The notes: generated by a model not told the origin, from the sequence alone. A stretch of 53,709 nt of DNA from Terriglobia bacterium (GCA_030040995.1 JASHOS010000064.1:1-53709); one strand, 5' to 3'; shown: positions 34,475 to 43,388, counted from the first letter of the stretch. Made by a program: numbers and translations.

Positions 34475-36229
34475 TTACCGCGCCTTAATTACCAACAGCG
34501 TTTGGTCATCGAGAGGAGCGCGGCCTTGCTCAAACTTCCCGACTTCACGAAAAACTCGGTCAATAATTTCGTTTACATTCGAATGAGCGCGTTCGCGCAA
34601 GATATTTTCCAGGCGGTGATTGCCAAACTCCTGCCGCCGGGCGTCGTTGGCTTCCAGGAGCCCATCGGAGAACATGGCCAGCAGGTCGCCTTTCTGGAGG
34701 ACGAGCGAAGTTTCCTCGTGCTCTGCATGGTCGAGAAGCCCAAGGGGAACGCCTTCGGCGCGAATGGCGTGAACGTGCCGGCCGCGCACCAGGATGGGAA
34801 GCGGCATGCCGGCATTCGCGAGCCGCATGGTCCGCGTCTTCGACTCCCAGACGCAATAGGTGAGCGTGATAAAATGCGCCTCGATTTTCCGCTCCAGGAG
34901 AAGAAGGTTGAGTTTCTTGAGCATTTCCGCCGGACTGAGGCGCTGCGGCGCCAGGCTGCGGAGGGTGCCCATGGCCAGCGCGCCGTAGAGCGCCGCGGGC
35001 GCGCCCTTGCCGCTCACATCGCCAATCGCCAGCACGTGGCGATCCTTGCCATAGGCCATGAAATCGTAGAGATCGCCTCCCAGCTCGCGCGCGGGACGGA
35101 ACCGGGCGCCCACTTCCAGCCCCGCGATGGAGGGATTTGGCGCAGGCATCAGGTGTGTCTGGATTTCCCGGGCTCTCTCCAGATCGCGCTCCATCCGCGC
35201 TTCACTCCGTACGACGCGTTCGTAGAGGCGGGCGTTCTCAATGGCAACGGCGAGCTGCGGCGCGAGCGTAGAAAAAAGTCGCACGTGCTCTTCCGTGAAA
35301 TAGTTGACTTGAGCGCTGACCATGTCCGCCACGGCAATCACCCGGTCGCGGTAGATGAGAGGCACGGCGAGCTCTGAGCGCATCTCCGGATCGACGAAGA
35401 CGGGCCGCGGATCGCGCGTGACATCCGGGATAATCAGAGGACGCCGCGCGGCGGCGGCAGCGCCCACCGCGCCCTGGCCGTAGCGCACCGTAAACTTGTC
35501 CGGAGTACTCTGGTCCTGCTTCATGGAGATCACGGCGTTGAAAGTCTGCGAAGCGTCGTCCGCCATCAGAATGGCAAAGCGGTCATAGTTAATTAACCGC
35601 TTGGTGAGCGTCGCGATCTTGCGCAACAACTCGTTGAGCACGAGCACCGAGCCGAGCTCGCGGCTAATTTCATTGAGCAATTGCAGCGCGCGCGCCTGGC
35701 GCACGCTGCGGCGGTAAAGCCGGGCATTCTCGATTGCGGTCGCAACACGCCCGCCGAGCAGCTCGAGCAGGTTTTGGTGTTGCTCGGTGAAAAAGCCGCG
35801 CCACGGCGCCTCGAGATCGATCACACCAATAACCCGGTTCTTGAAGATTAATGGGACCGCCAGCTCCGAACGCACGTCCGGAATCGTCTGAATGTAGGCG
35901 GAATCTTCGGTAACATCGTTCACCAGAACCGATCGGCGGGTTTGCACGGCCCGCCCCACAATGCCTTCTGCCACCTTAATCCGGAGATTCTTGACGGCGT
36001 CGTGTGGATGCCCTACGCTGAACCGGACCGCCAGCTCCTGCGCTCGCTCGTTGACGAGAAGGATGGCGAAGATTTCATAATCAATAACGCTCTTCACCAT
36101 GCCGGCGATGCGCTGCATGAGCTCGTCAAGATCGAGCGTCGTGTTCAGCCGCTCGCTCACTTCGAGCAGCAAGCGAAGCAACTCCGTCAGCTCCAGCGGC
36201 TTCGGAGGCGTTCTTATGGTTTCGCTCAT
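34475..36229 (-). CDS. GAF-GAF-PP2C (SpoIIE/RsbU-type) serine phosphatase
   Basis: A 584-residue soluble signalling protein. It has GAF domain 1 (about 20-175) and GAF domain 2 (about 185-345), each with the family's LAVPLIFKNRVIGVIDLE / LAVPLIYRDRVIAVADMV pattern. A helix linker (about 345-380, MERDLERAREIQTHLMP) follows, then a PP2C domain (about 390-584) with metal aspartates in GGDLYDF, IGDVSGKG, FSDGLLEA and DDQTLLVI. Such proteins dephosphorylate anti-anti-sigma factors in stress signalling. No anti-sigma partner is nearby. Confidence 0.92.
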   Translation of the reverse strand: MSETIRTPPKPLELTELLRLLLEVSERLNTTLDLDELMQRIAGMVKSVIDYEIFAILLVNERAQELAVRFSVGHPHDAVKNLRIKVAEGIVGRAVQTRRSVLVNDVTEDSAYIQTIPDVRSELAVPLIFKNRVIGVIDLEAPWRGFFTEQHQNLLELLGGRVATAIENARLYRRSVRQARALQLLNEISRELGSVLVLNELLRKIATLTKRLINYDRFAILMADDASQTFNAVISMKQDQSTPDKFTVRYGQGAVGAAAAARRPLIIPDVTRDPRPVFVDPEMRSELAVPLIYRDRVIAVADMVSAQVNYFTEEHVRLFSTLAPQLAVAIENARLYERVVRSEARMERDLERAREIQTHLMPAPNPSIAGLEVGARFRPARELGGDLYDFMAYGKDRHVLAIGDVSGKGAPAALYGALAMGTLRSLAPQRLSPAEMLKKLNLLLLERKIEAHFITLTYCVWESKTRTMRLANAGMPLPILVRGRHVHAIRAEGVPLGLLDHAEHEETSLVLQKGDLLAMFSDGLLEANDARRQEFGNHRLENILRERAHSNVNEIIDRVFREVGKFEQGRAPLDDQTLLVIKAR

Positions 36230-36481
36230 CTTGGATCTTTTCCTGGATCGGCCCTGAGCCGGCTTCGGTCAGGGCTGCGCCCTCGCTCGTGGGAGAGTGG
36301 CCGGAAGTGAAGGAGATGGTTACCGGCCGTGCAGAATCCGGTGACGACGCCCGCAGGTTAGCCTGAACATGCCTATTCTACCACATCAAGTTTCGACGCC
36401 CGGAGAATCACAACATCAGGTTCGCGCAGGTGAGAGGTTTTTAGCAGTAATAAGACAGCCGCCATCGGAAAGCGGCTATCG

Positions 36482-37213
36482 CTATTTCTTTCGCGGCGGC
36501 TGCGACGGCCGCATTTCGATCCGGCTGGCCAGTGCCGTTTGCGGCAGCGCGTACAGATCAATAACTGTTTTGGCGATATCTTCGCCAGTCAGTTTCCAGC
36601 TTTCGCGCGCCCGCGAGCCGGGCGCGGCGGCGAAATCCGTAGCGACGCTGCCAGGCATGATATAGGTCACGCGGATGCCGTCGTAGCGAATGTCCTGCAT
36701 TATTGCCTCGCTGAAGCCGTTCAGCCCGAATTTGGAAGCGTTGTACGCGCTCCCGCCCGGAAACGCATTCACGCCCGCCAAGCTGGATATATTGAAGATG
36801 TAGCCGCCTCCGCGCTGCCGCATTAACGGAATCGCCGCGTGGCAGCAGTAAAACACCCCGGAGAGATTCGTCTCAATCACCGTATCCCACTCTTCAGGTG
36901 TCATCTGATCGACCGGCTTAAAGATACCAACTCCGGCATTGTTCACCAAAATATCAACTCCTCCGAAAGTCTCAACAGCGCCGCCGATGACCTTGCGGCA
37001 GTCATCGTAGCGCCGCACGTCAGCTGTAACTCCACCGGACCGGCCGCCGGTTGCACTTCGGCTGAGGGCTTCGAGAGCCGTCATCAGACGCGCCTTGTCC
37101 TTGCCGCAAATAAAGACTTTGGCGCCTTCCTTGGCCAGATTCTCGGCAATACTGAATCCAATCCCGCGGGTTCCACCGGTCACGACGGCAACTTTATCGT
37201 TCAGTCTTTGCAT
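36482..37213 (-). CDS. Short-chain dehydrogenase/reductase
   Basis: A 243-residue Rossmann-fold oxidoreductase. It has the TGGTRGIG cofactor motif (residues about 12-19), the NNAG motif, and the catalytic Ser-Tyr-Lys (SSLAG...AYNASKFG). The sequence pattern is that of the FabG/classical SDR group. The substrate is not determined. Its C-terminal residues after LYALPQ are unusual. Confidence 0.9.
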   Translation of the reverse strand: MQRLNDKVAVVTGGTRGIGFSIAENLAKEGAKVFICGKDKARLMTALEALSRSATGGRSGGVTADVRRYDDCRKVIGGAVETFGGVDILVNNAGVGIFKPVDQMTPEEWDTVIETNLSGVFYCCHAAIPLMRQRGGGYIFNISSLAGVNAFPGGSAYNASKFGLNGFSEAIMQDIRYDGIRVTYIMPGSVATDFAAAPGSRARESWKLTGEDIAKTVIDLYALPQTALASRIEMRPSQPPRKK

Positions 37214-37269
37214 CTAGAGCCTCCTGCCCCATCGTTCTTTGATTCCTCTCGTTTATAATTTATACACGA

Positions 37270-37360
37270 CGACATAAGTCCGCGACGCTCGGTCGCTGTA
37301 GCGAATTTCGCCGCTCATAGAGCGGCGCTACAACAAAATAGCCCTCGCGGACTTATGTCG
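37270..37360. repeat. 91-bp MITE-like element with CGACATAAGTCCGCG termini
   Basis: Perfect 15-bp terminal inverted repeats (37270-37284 and 37346-37360). The centre has a hairpin GCCGCTCATAGAGCGGC inside TGTAGCG...CGCTACA. It lies between the SDR and cupin genes. Confidence 0.9.
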
Positions 37361-37429
37361 CTCAGTATAGCTTGAATTAATTATCAACTGTAGGAAGCAC
37401 GAGTTCAAAGCTTTTAAGAGGAGATCGCC

Positions 37430-37690
37430 ATGACGAGTTTGGAGCAGCAGCTCCGCGACGAGGGTTTTGGCGTGACGTATGTTTGGCAAGACGGTCCGGG
37501 CGCTGTCTATCCCGATCACACCCATCCCACCGTAACGGCGCACATCATCCTCGAAGGAGAAATGACGCTCACTTGCCAGGGAAAAACGCAAACTGTGAAA
37601 CAGGGAGAACGGCTCGACGTTCCCGCCAACACGGTCCATTCGGCGCGGATGGGACCGTCAGGATGCCGGTACTTAATCGGCGAAAAATAA
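37430..37690 (+). CDS. Small cupin-domain protein
   Basis: An 86-residue single-cupin protein. The first cupin motif includes DHTHPTVTAHIILEGEMTL, with the His-x-His metal ligands and later Glu. The second is about GERLDVPANTVHSARM, with its His. Function unknown; such proteins can be sugar or sensor proteins. AGGAG lies upstream of ATG 37430. Converges on kdsB, 7 bp apart. Confidence 0.85.
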   Translation: MTSLEQQLRDEGFGVTYVWQDGPGAVYPDHTHPTVTAHIILEGEMTLTCQGKTQTVKQGERLDVPANTVHSARMGPSGCRYLIGEK

Positions 37691-37697
37691 GGCTGCG

Positions 37698-38465
37698 TCA
37701 AAACTGAGGGAACTGGATCCCGGCGCTTCTCATGTACTCCTCGACCGCTTGTAAGTCTTCCGGCGTATTCACTCCCATCGTATCCTGCGAAGTTTCAACC
37801 ACCGTGATCGCAATGCCATTCTCAAGAAAGCACAGTTGCTCTAGCCCTTCGGCGCTTTCGAGCTCCCCGTGGGGCAAGCTTCGGAATTCCTCCAACACCT
37901 CCGCCGTATAGGCATAAATCCCCAAGTGTTTGTAGTATCGCTGGGGAGCATTGCCGTTCCGGTAAAACGGGATCGGGCTGCGCGAGAAGTAGAGTGCGCG
38001 CCCTGCGGCGTCCGTCACTACCTTGACCTTGTTCGGGTCGCGCGCTTCATTGCTGTCCAAGGCGATCTTCAGCGTCGACACCTGACTTTGCGGCGAGTCA
38101 TGGAACGGCTGAAGCAATAAGTTGATGTGCGTTGGGCCGACCAGTGGTTCGTCGCCTTGTATATTTACGTAAATCGCGCCTTGCTCCCCCTCCTTTTTCT
38201 GCCGCGCCAGAACTTCGAGAAGCCGGCCGGTTCCAGACCGATGAGCCGGCGAAGTCATCATGACAGGAATGCGAAGGGAACGGCACCATTCCAAAATCTC
38301 GTCGGAATCGGTTGCAACAAGTAATTCGGAAAGCTGGTTCGCGGCGCGCGCGCGCGCATAGACCCAGGCGATCAGAGGATGCCCGAGAAGCGGCAACAGC
38401 GGCTTCCGGGGCAGACGCGTGGATTCGAGCCGGGCAGGAATAACTCCGATAATTCTTTTTGACAT
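37698..38465 (-). CDS. kdsB: CMP-KDO synthetase KdsB
   Basis: KdsB activates KDO to CMP-KDO for LPS inner core, so the organism has a KDO-type lipopolysaccharide. The 255-residue protein has IPARLESTRLPRKPL, the LVATDSDEI and GTGRL blocks, and NIQGDEPLV. The frame extends to 38534, but ATG 38465 gives the family N-terminus (MSKRIIGVIPAR). Eno lies 197 bp upstream, beyond repeats. Confidence 0.96.
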   Translation of the reverse strand: MSKRIIGVIPARLESTRLPRKPLLPLLGHPLIAWVYARARAANQLSELLVATDSDEILEWCRSLRIPVMMTSPAHRSGTGRLLEVLARQKKEGEQGAIYVNIQGDEPLVGPTHINLLLQPFHDSPQSQVSTLKIALDSNEARDPNKVKVVTDAAGRALYFSRSPIPFYRNGNAPQRYYKHLGIYAYTAEVLEEFRSLPHGELESAEGLEQLCFLENGIAITVVETSQDTMGVNTPEDLQAVEEYMRSAGIQFPQF

Positions 38466-38469
38466 GGCC

Positions 38470-38540
38470 GTAGGGGTACGGCTTGCCGTACCCTTCATGG
38501 TCCGGGAAATGGGGCCAGGGTGCGGAAGCCGCACCCCTAC
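38470..38540. repeat. Hairpin repeat with GTAGGGGTACGGC termini
   Basis: The ends GTAGGGGTACGGC and GCCGCACCCCTAC are 13-bp inverted repeats (12 of 13). It has an inner hairpin GTACGGCTTGCCGTAC at the left. A related but degraded block is at 10026-10088. It lies just upstream of kdsB. Confidence 0.75.
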
Positions 38541-38662
38541 CGCCGTCGCGCCCCGCGAAAAGCAGGGTAGCGCGGACCTCCGCTTTTGAGGTCGCGGCTT
38601 GTCCTTCGGGTGAGCGAAAAGCCGCAGACCGCAAACACGGCGGTCTGCGCTACTTCCGCACG

Positions 38663-39952
38663 TCAGGCGGTGAATCCCTCAAAAACCTCGGCCCCGCGGT
38701 ATTGGGCGCGGTCACCGAGTTGCTGTTCAATGCGCAGCAGGCGGTTGTACTTCACCAACCGTTCCGAGCGAGTCAAAGCGCCGATCTTAATCTGCCCGGC
38801 GCCTGTTGCGACGGCAAGGTCCGCAATCGAATCGTCTTCCGTTTCACCCGAACGCGCGCTGATCACTGCGTGGTAGCCGTGCCGGCGGGCGAGAGCTAAT
38901 ACGGCAAGGGTCTCGGTGAGCGTTCCTACCTGGTTTGTCTTGACAAGCACGGCGTTGGCTACGCCTTCCCGAATGCCTCGCTGAAGCCTGTCAGCCCTCG
39001 TCACGAAAATGTCATCCCCAATTAATTGGCAGCGTACCGAGAGCCGCGCCGTTAGGTCTTTCCATCCAACCCAGTCCTCCTCACCAAGCCCGTCCTCAAC
39101 GGAAACGATGGGGTAGCGACTCACCCATTTTTCGAGGCGCTCAATGAATTCCAAGGAAGTCAAAGATACATCTTCGACGGCGAGATGATAGCCGCGGCGA
39201 TTGGCAAACTGGCTGGCCGCCACGTCGACGGCGATTGCAGCCTCTTTCCCGGCTTTCAGGCCTGCCCGCTCAATAGCTTCGACCATCAACTCGAAACCCG
39301 CCTCATTGGACTCGAGCTCCGGCGCGTAGCCACCTTCGTCCGCAACACCCGCCCGGTATACGCCGCGCGATTGAAGAACTTGCTTCATCGCTGTGAAGAT
39401 GGAGGCAAGGTCCGCGATAGCGGCTGAGAAGCTCGGGGCGCGCAGCGGAACGGCGAGAAAATCCTGAAAATCCATATTGCCGCCACCGTGCATTCCTCCG
39501 CTCAGGATGTTCACCATGGGCACGGGAAGCTCTCGGGCTCCCAGGCCTCCCAGATAACGGTAGAATGGCAGGCAGGCGGAAGCGGCAGCCGCTTTCGCCG
39601 CCGCCAGTGAGACGCCAACAACCGCGTTCCCCCCCAGGCGCTTCTTCTCCGGCGTCCCGTCCAGGGCGATTAGTTTGCCGTCTAGCGCGCTCTGATCCAA
39701 GGCGTCGATGCCTGTTACTTCGGGAGCAATAATCTGCTCGACGCTGGAAACCGCCTGGGTGACGCCGCGGCCAAGATATTCCGCCGGATCGTGGTCACGC
39801 ATTTCGACGGCTTCCTTCTTTCCCGTGGAGGCGCCCGAAGGAACTGTGGCTCTCCCCACGGCGCCGTCCTGAAGCAACACGTCCACTTCAACGGTCGGAT
39901 TTCCCCGCGAGTCGAGTACCTGGCGGGCCTGAACATGTTGGATGCGTGCCAT
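38663..39952 (-). CDS. eno: Enolase
   Basis: Enolase interconverts 2-phosphoglycerate and phosphoenolpyruvate. The 429-residue protein has RQVLDSRGNPTVEVD, the GASTGKKEA loop, DGLGEEDWVGW, LIGDDIFVT, LVKTNQVGTLTET (catalytic Lys) and SARSGETEDD (Ser/Arg). ATG 39952 gives the family N-terminus (MARIQHVQAR); the frame extends 9 codons upstream. Confidence 0.97.
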   Translation of the reverse strand: MARIQHVQARQVLDSRGNPTVEVDVLLQDGAVGRATVPSGASTGKKEAVEMRDHDPAEYLGRGVTQAVSSVEQIIAPEVTGIDALDQSALDGKLIALDGTPEKKRLGGNAVVGVSLAAAKAAAASACLPFYRYLGGLGARELPVPMVNILSGGMHGGGNMDFQDFLAVPLRAPSFSAAIADLASIFTAMKQVLQSRGVYRAGVADEGGYAPELESNEAGFELMVEAIERAGLKAGKEAAIAVDVAASQFANRRGYHLAVEDVSLTSLEFIERLEKWVSRYPIVSVEDGLGEEDWVGWKDLTARLSVRCQLIGDDIFVTRADRLQRGIREGVANAVLVKTNQVGTLTETLAVLALARRHGYHAVISARSGETEDDSIADLAVATGAGQIKIGALTRSERLVKYNRLLRIEQQLGDRAQYRGAEVFEGFTA

Positions 39953-40059
39953 AAGGCCTCTTTCAAACACGGCTCCCAAAACCCTTCACCCGGCTCGCGC
40001 CGGCCGCTCGCCACCCTCTCCGCGAGCAGGAGAGGGAATGGTGGTTGGGTTATTTTCAT

Positions 40060-40088
40060 GCTTCGCGGGTGTCGCGAAGCGACATGAC
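40060..40088. repeat. Short hairpin repeat, copy 2
   Basis: GCTTCGCGGGTGTCGCGAAGC folds as a strong hairpin, followed by GACATGAC. It matches 10281-10308 in reverse complement and 41356-41383 directly. Confidence 0.65.
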
Positions 40089-40191
40089 GACTCATACAGT
40101 GCGCATCTGGCTCTGCTTGAAGATTACATGATCATGCGCATTATTTTTTGTGGCCAACCTGGTCGGGGCAAGCCCCCGCCCCTACGAGTCA

Positions 40192-41217
40192 CTACTGCGT
40201 TTGACCAGCCTGCTCAATCGCCTGCTGCACCCCTATCTCCGGTTCCAGCAAGAGCCGGCTTCCTAAACCTATCACGCGCTGTTTGGTGGCGTTGTCACGG
40301 ATGTATTCAACGGGTGACTTTCCATCAATGCGCGCGACCATGAGCCCGCCGAGGTGCCAGACGGTCATTCTCTCGAAGTCGCGGTCGTGCTCGCGTCCGG
40401 CGCTTTCAACGAGCGCCCGCCAGAATTCCCGGGCGGCGGCACAATAGGATTCCCGGTATTCCCTTCGATGAAACGCCTTCAAAAGAAGGTGATTCAACAA
40501 GAAGCCCGCGTCGAACGCCGGATCACCCCAATGTACCACTTCGAAGTCGATGAGGCAGATCGCTCCATTCTTCACCAGCATGTTTTTGGGACTGTAATCG
40601 CCGTGGACCACGGCGGCACGAATGTTCCGGGAAGCATCAATCAGTTGTTCGTAGGTCGAATTTAACTCGGGGTGGCGTGCTGCCGTTGTTCGGTAGTAAG
40701 GATCAATGCGGAGCTGGTTGAAGACAGTCTGGTCGAGAAATCGCTCCCGCAGCTCCGGGCGTCTCCCCCCTGCCTGCATGACCCTCGCCAGCAACTCTCC
40801 CGCCTGCCGCGCCACATTCAAGTCTACTTTTCCGGCGAGAAGCTGGTACTTCCAGGATTCGGAACCAGCCGGGGCAGCTTTCATAATGTAAAGATAGTTG
40901 GAGCGGTCGATATCAATAATCTCCGGGACCGTCTGCCACCCCAAAATTTCACCCAAGCTGAGGATTGCGTCAGCTTCGCGAAAAATCCGCCCGCGCTCAG
41001 AACGCCAATCGTCTTTAACCCGAAGCTTGGCGAGAGACTGCTTCACCACCCAGCGCCTGTCCGGCTGCCGCGGCCACTCGGCAATGAATACGGCATTGGA
41101 GACTCCTCCGCCCATTTCGCGGACCCGGATTTCCTCCGCTTCTGCCGCAAGCCCCCGAAAGATGAGATAGCGGCGAAGATTTTGAGCCGACAACGCGAGG
41201 CCTTCGGAATTCACCAT
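40192..41217 (-). CDS. Aminoglycoside-phosphotransferase/choline kinase-fold kinase
   Basis: A 341-residue protein-kinase-like small-molecule kinase. The catalytic loop HGDYSPKNML has the Asp and Asn, and LIDFEVVHWGDPAFD is the metal-binding DFE motif. The ATP lysine is in WVVKQSLAKLRV. The closest pattern I recall is 5-methylthioribose kinase and similar; the substrate is not determined. ATG 41217 is the only clear start. Confidence 0.8.
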   Translation of the reverse strand: MVNSEGLALSAQNLRRYLIFRGLAAEAEEIRVREMGGGVSNAVFIAEWPRQPDRRWVVKQSLAKLRVKDDWRSERGRIFREADAILSLGEILGWQTVPEIIDIDRSNYLYIMKAAPAGSESWKYQLLAGKVDLNVARQAGELLARVMQAGGRRPELRERFLDQTVFNQLRIDPYYRTTAARHPELNSTYEQLIDASRNIRAAVVHGDYSPKNMLVKNGAICLIDFEVVHWGDPAFDAGFLLNHLLLKAFHRREYRESYCAAAREFWRALVESAGREHDRDFERMTVWHLGGLMVARIDGKSPVEYIRDNATKQRVIGLGSRLLLEPEIGVQQAIEQAGQTQ

Positions 41218-41300
41218 TGTGATTCAGCCGCTGCACGGTATTATTATGGTTTGAGCGCCATGACCAACTAACCAAAGGCTCCGCCCTTGACTTGATATGC

Positions 41301-41383
41301 CGTAGCGCCGACCTTTAGGTCGGCAGTTGCCGGGCTAAAGCCCGGCGCTACAAAACTTCGCGGGCGTCGCGAAGCGACATGAC
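41301..41383. repeat. Double-hairpin repeat copy 2 plus short hairpin repeat copy 3
   Basis: 41301-41352 repeats the GTAGCGCC...GGCGCTAC double hairpin (see 31916-31967). 41356-41383 repeats CTTCGCGGGCGTCGCGAAG plus GACATGAC. The two lie back to back, just upstream of lemA. Confidence 0.85.
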
Positions 41384-41406
41384 CGAGTAACTTGAAAGGA
41401 AGAAAC

Positions 41407-41997
41407 ATGAAGAAGTGGCAAGTGGCGGTGATGGTTATCGTCCTCGTTGTGATCGTCGTGGTTGGCTCTTTCGCGGGCATTCGCAACAACATGGTGCGCA
41501 AGAAGGAGCAGGTGAGCTCCGCGTGGTCGCAGGTGGACGTGGTGATTCAGCGGAGGGCGGACCTGATTCCGAACCTCGTCAACACCGTCAAGGGCTTCGC
41601 AGCGCACGAAACCGAGGTGTTTGCGGACGTGGATCGCGCCCGCGAAGCACTGTTGAACGCGCAGTCGCCCGGCGACCGGATTCAGGCCAACGGCCAATTG
41701 GACGGAGCATTGGGCAGACTACTTGCCGTGGTGGAGAATTATCCGCAGCTCAAGTCTAACGAAAATTTCCTGGAATTGCAGGACCAATTAGAGGGCACGG
41801 AGAACCGCATCGCCGTTGAGCGGCGGCGATACAACCTGGCCGTTCAGGACTATAACACTTATATCGGCTTGTTTCCGAATAACATTGTCGCCGGCTTCAC
41901 GGGCTTTGCGCGCGATAACGACTATTTCAAAGCCGCTCCCTACGCACAGCAGGTTCCCCAAGTGGCATTCCCTGCCGCGCCCGCGGTGAAGAACTAA
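41407..41997 (+). CDS. lemA: LemA family protein
   Basis: A 196-residue protein with one N-terminal membrane helix (WQVAVMVIVLVVIVVVGSFAG) and the LemA helical domain: NNMVRKKEQVSSAWSQVDVVIQRRADLIPNLVNTVKGFA, then LQDQLEGTENRIAVERRRYN and DYNTYIGLFPNNIVAGFTGF. LemA proteins are widespread and membrane-associated, with an uncertain role. ATG 41407 has AAAGGAAG just upstream. Its stop overlaps the Gfo/Idh/MocA gene's stop by 4 bp. Confidence 0.94.
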   Translation: MKKWQVAVMVIVLVVIVVVGSFAGIRNNMVRKKEQVSSAWSQVDVVIQRRADLIPNLVNTVKGFAAHETEVFADVDRAREALLNAQSPGDRIQANGQLDGALGRLLAVVENYPQLKSNENFLELQDQLEGTENRIAVERRRYNLAVQDYNTYIGLFPNNIVAGFTGFARDNDYFKAAPYAQQVPQVAFPAAPAVKN

Positions 41998-43031
41998 GCG
42001 GATTGCTGACTGCTGATATCTGTCACACGCGGCTGTTCCCACCTGCCCGACTCTGCTGACCGGAACACGGCCTCGATCACCGCCATATTCCGGATTGCAT
42101 CTTCAATGGAAACCGGCGCGCCGCCTCCTTCGCGCACCGCCTTTGAAAACACGTCGGCTTGGATGGTGTATTGGTCGCAGGCCGGCACGTTTTCCGCGCT
42201 CACGCCGCCGCCAAAGACGTCGCGCCCGTCATCGACGAAGAGCCGGCATGGCCGGTCATTAGGGGCGTTAAACGGAATTTCAATTTCCACACGACCCTGC
42301 GTTCCGAGGAACTGCATCCGCTGATAGGGGACAAGTTGGGTGCTGCACGTAAAAACAGATTGTCCGGAGGGAAATTCCAGTATCACCGAGCTCAGCCGGT
42401 CGATTCCTAGTTCGGGATCTTTCTCGATCAGGCCCACGACGCGCAAGGGCTCTTCATCGAACATGAATCGCGATGTGGTAATCGGGTAACAACCGATATC
42501 CATCAGCGCCCCGCCGCCGTACTCGGGGACGTTGCGGATATTGGCAGCGTCCCGATTGAAGTAGCTGAAGAAACCCAGGATCGAGCGCAAGCGGCCAATT
42601 CGGCCCGAGCGGATCAGCTCGCGGGCGCGAAGCCATTGAGGGTGCGTGCGCACCATGAAGGCCTCGCCAACTTTCACCTTGGCGCGGTCCCGCGCCGCCA
42701 GCAGGCTTTTCGCTTCCTCTACCGTGAGGCTGAGCGGCTTCTCACAGAGGACGTGCTTGCCCGCCTCCGCCGCCTTCAGTGTCCACGGCACGTGAAGATG
42801 ATTCGGAAGCGGGTTGTAAACGGCTTCGATCTCCGGGTCAGCCAAGAGGTCTTCATATGACCCGTAGGCCTTGGCAATTCCAAGCGCGCGCGCGGCATCT
42901 TCGGCCTTCTGCCGGTGGCGTGAGGCGATTGCCGCCACTTCAGTCCACGCGCCCTTCTGCATCGCCGGTATTACTTTTCCGGTAGCGATATGGGCCACGC
43001 CCAAAACGCCCCACCGCACTTTGTTTGGCAC
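41994..43031 (-). CDS. Gfo/Idh/MocA family oxidoreductase
   Basis: A 345-residue NAD(P)-dependent dehydrogenase. The Rossmann N-terminus begins with VRWGVLGVAHIATGKVIPAM, the CEKPLSLTVEEA motif supplies the catalytic Lys, and the C-terminal domain (about 130-345) has FSYFNRDAANIRNVPEYGGGALMDIGCYPI. The frame opens at 43097, but AGGAGG at 43040-43045 points to GTG 43031 (or TTG 43034). Substrate (a sugar or inositol derivative) is unknown. Confidence 0.9.
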   Translation of the reverse strand: MPNKVRWGVLGVAHIATGKVIPAMQKGAWTEVAAIASRHRQKAEDAARALGIAKAYGSYEDLLADPEIEAVYNPLPNHLHVPWTLKAAEAGKHVLCEKPLSLTVEEAKSLLAARDRAKVKVGEAFMVRTHPQWLRARELIRSGRIGRLRSILGFFSYFNRDAANIRNVPEYGGGALMDIGCYPITTSRFMFDEEPLRVVGLIEKDPELGIDRLSSVILEFPSGQSVFTCSTQLVPYQRMQFLGTQGRVEIEIPFNAPNDRPCRLFVDDGRDVFGGGVSAENVPACDQYTIQADVFSKAVREGGGAPVSIEDAIRNMAVIEAVFRSAESGRWEQPRVTDISSQQSA

Positions 43032-43097
43032 CAATACCGCCTCCTGGGAGAACCCGATCGCAGATATCACAAGGCGATGTCTGCATTGCAAGGTCAC

Positions 43098-43184
43098 GTA
43101 GTCGGTCAGTTTGATGTAGAGGCGGCTTCATGCCGCCATCTGGCGAGGTAAACTCGCCGCTACAAGTCCAAGCTGATCCACTAC
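43098..43184. repeat. 87-bp MITE-like element, copy 3
   Basis: Ends GTAGTCGGTCAGTTTG and CAAGCTGATCCACTAC, with the inner hairpins GGCGGCTTCATGCCGCC and GGCGAGGTAAACTCGCC. Equal in length to 27325-27411 and nearly identical to it. It lies just before the Gfo gene's start. Confidence 0.9.
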
Positions 43185-43228
43185 CCAATGTCATAAAACC
43201 TTGTTTTCTCAACAAGGTTTTCGCTGAC

Positions 43229-43310
43229 CTCCTCACCCGCCTGCGGGCAGGAGCCGCTCCCGCTTGGCGGGACCGCCCTCTCCCCCAAGGGGGCGAGGGC
43301 AGAGTGTCCG
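43229..43310. repeat. Dispersed G+C-rich intergenic repeat, partial copy 3
   Basis: Its first ~30 bases (CGCCTGCGGGCAGGAGCCGC) match 22504 onward; the rest consists of hairpins such as GGCGGGACCGCC. Confidence 0.55.
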
Positions 43311-43388
43311 TGAACTTTGGTTGTGGCGCCGCTGCGCTGCACCACGCGGCAGGTGTTACATCCTGGCTTGGCCGCGTGGTTGGCCGAC

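Noticed and set aside
34343-35377. Plus-strand frame opposite lysA and the PP2C gene
   Set aside because: It spans parts of two well-supported minus-strand genes and reads as an Arg/His/Gly-rich shadow.
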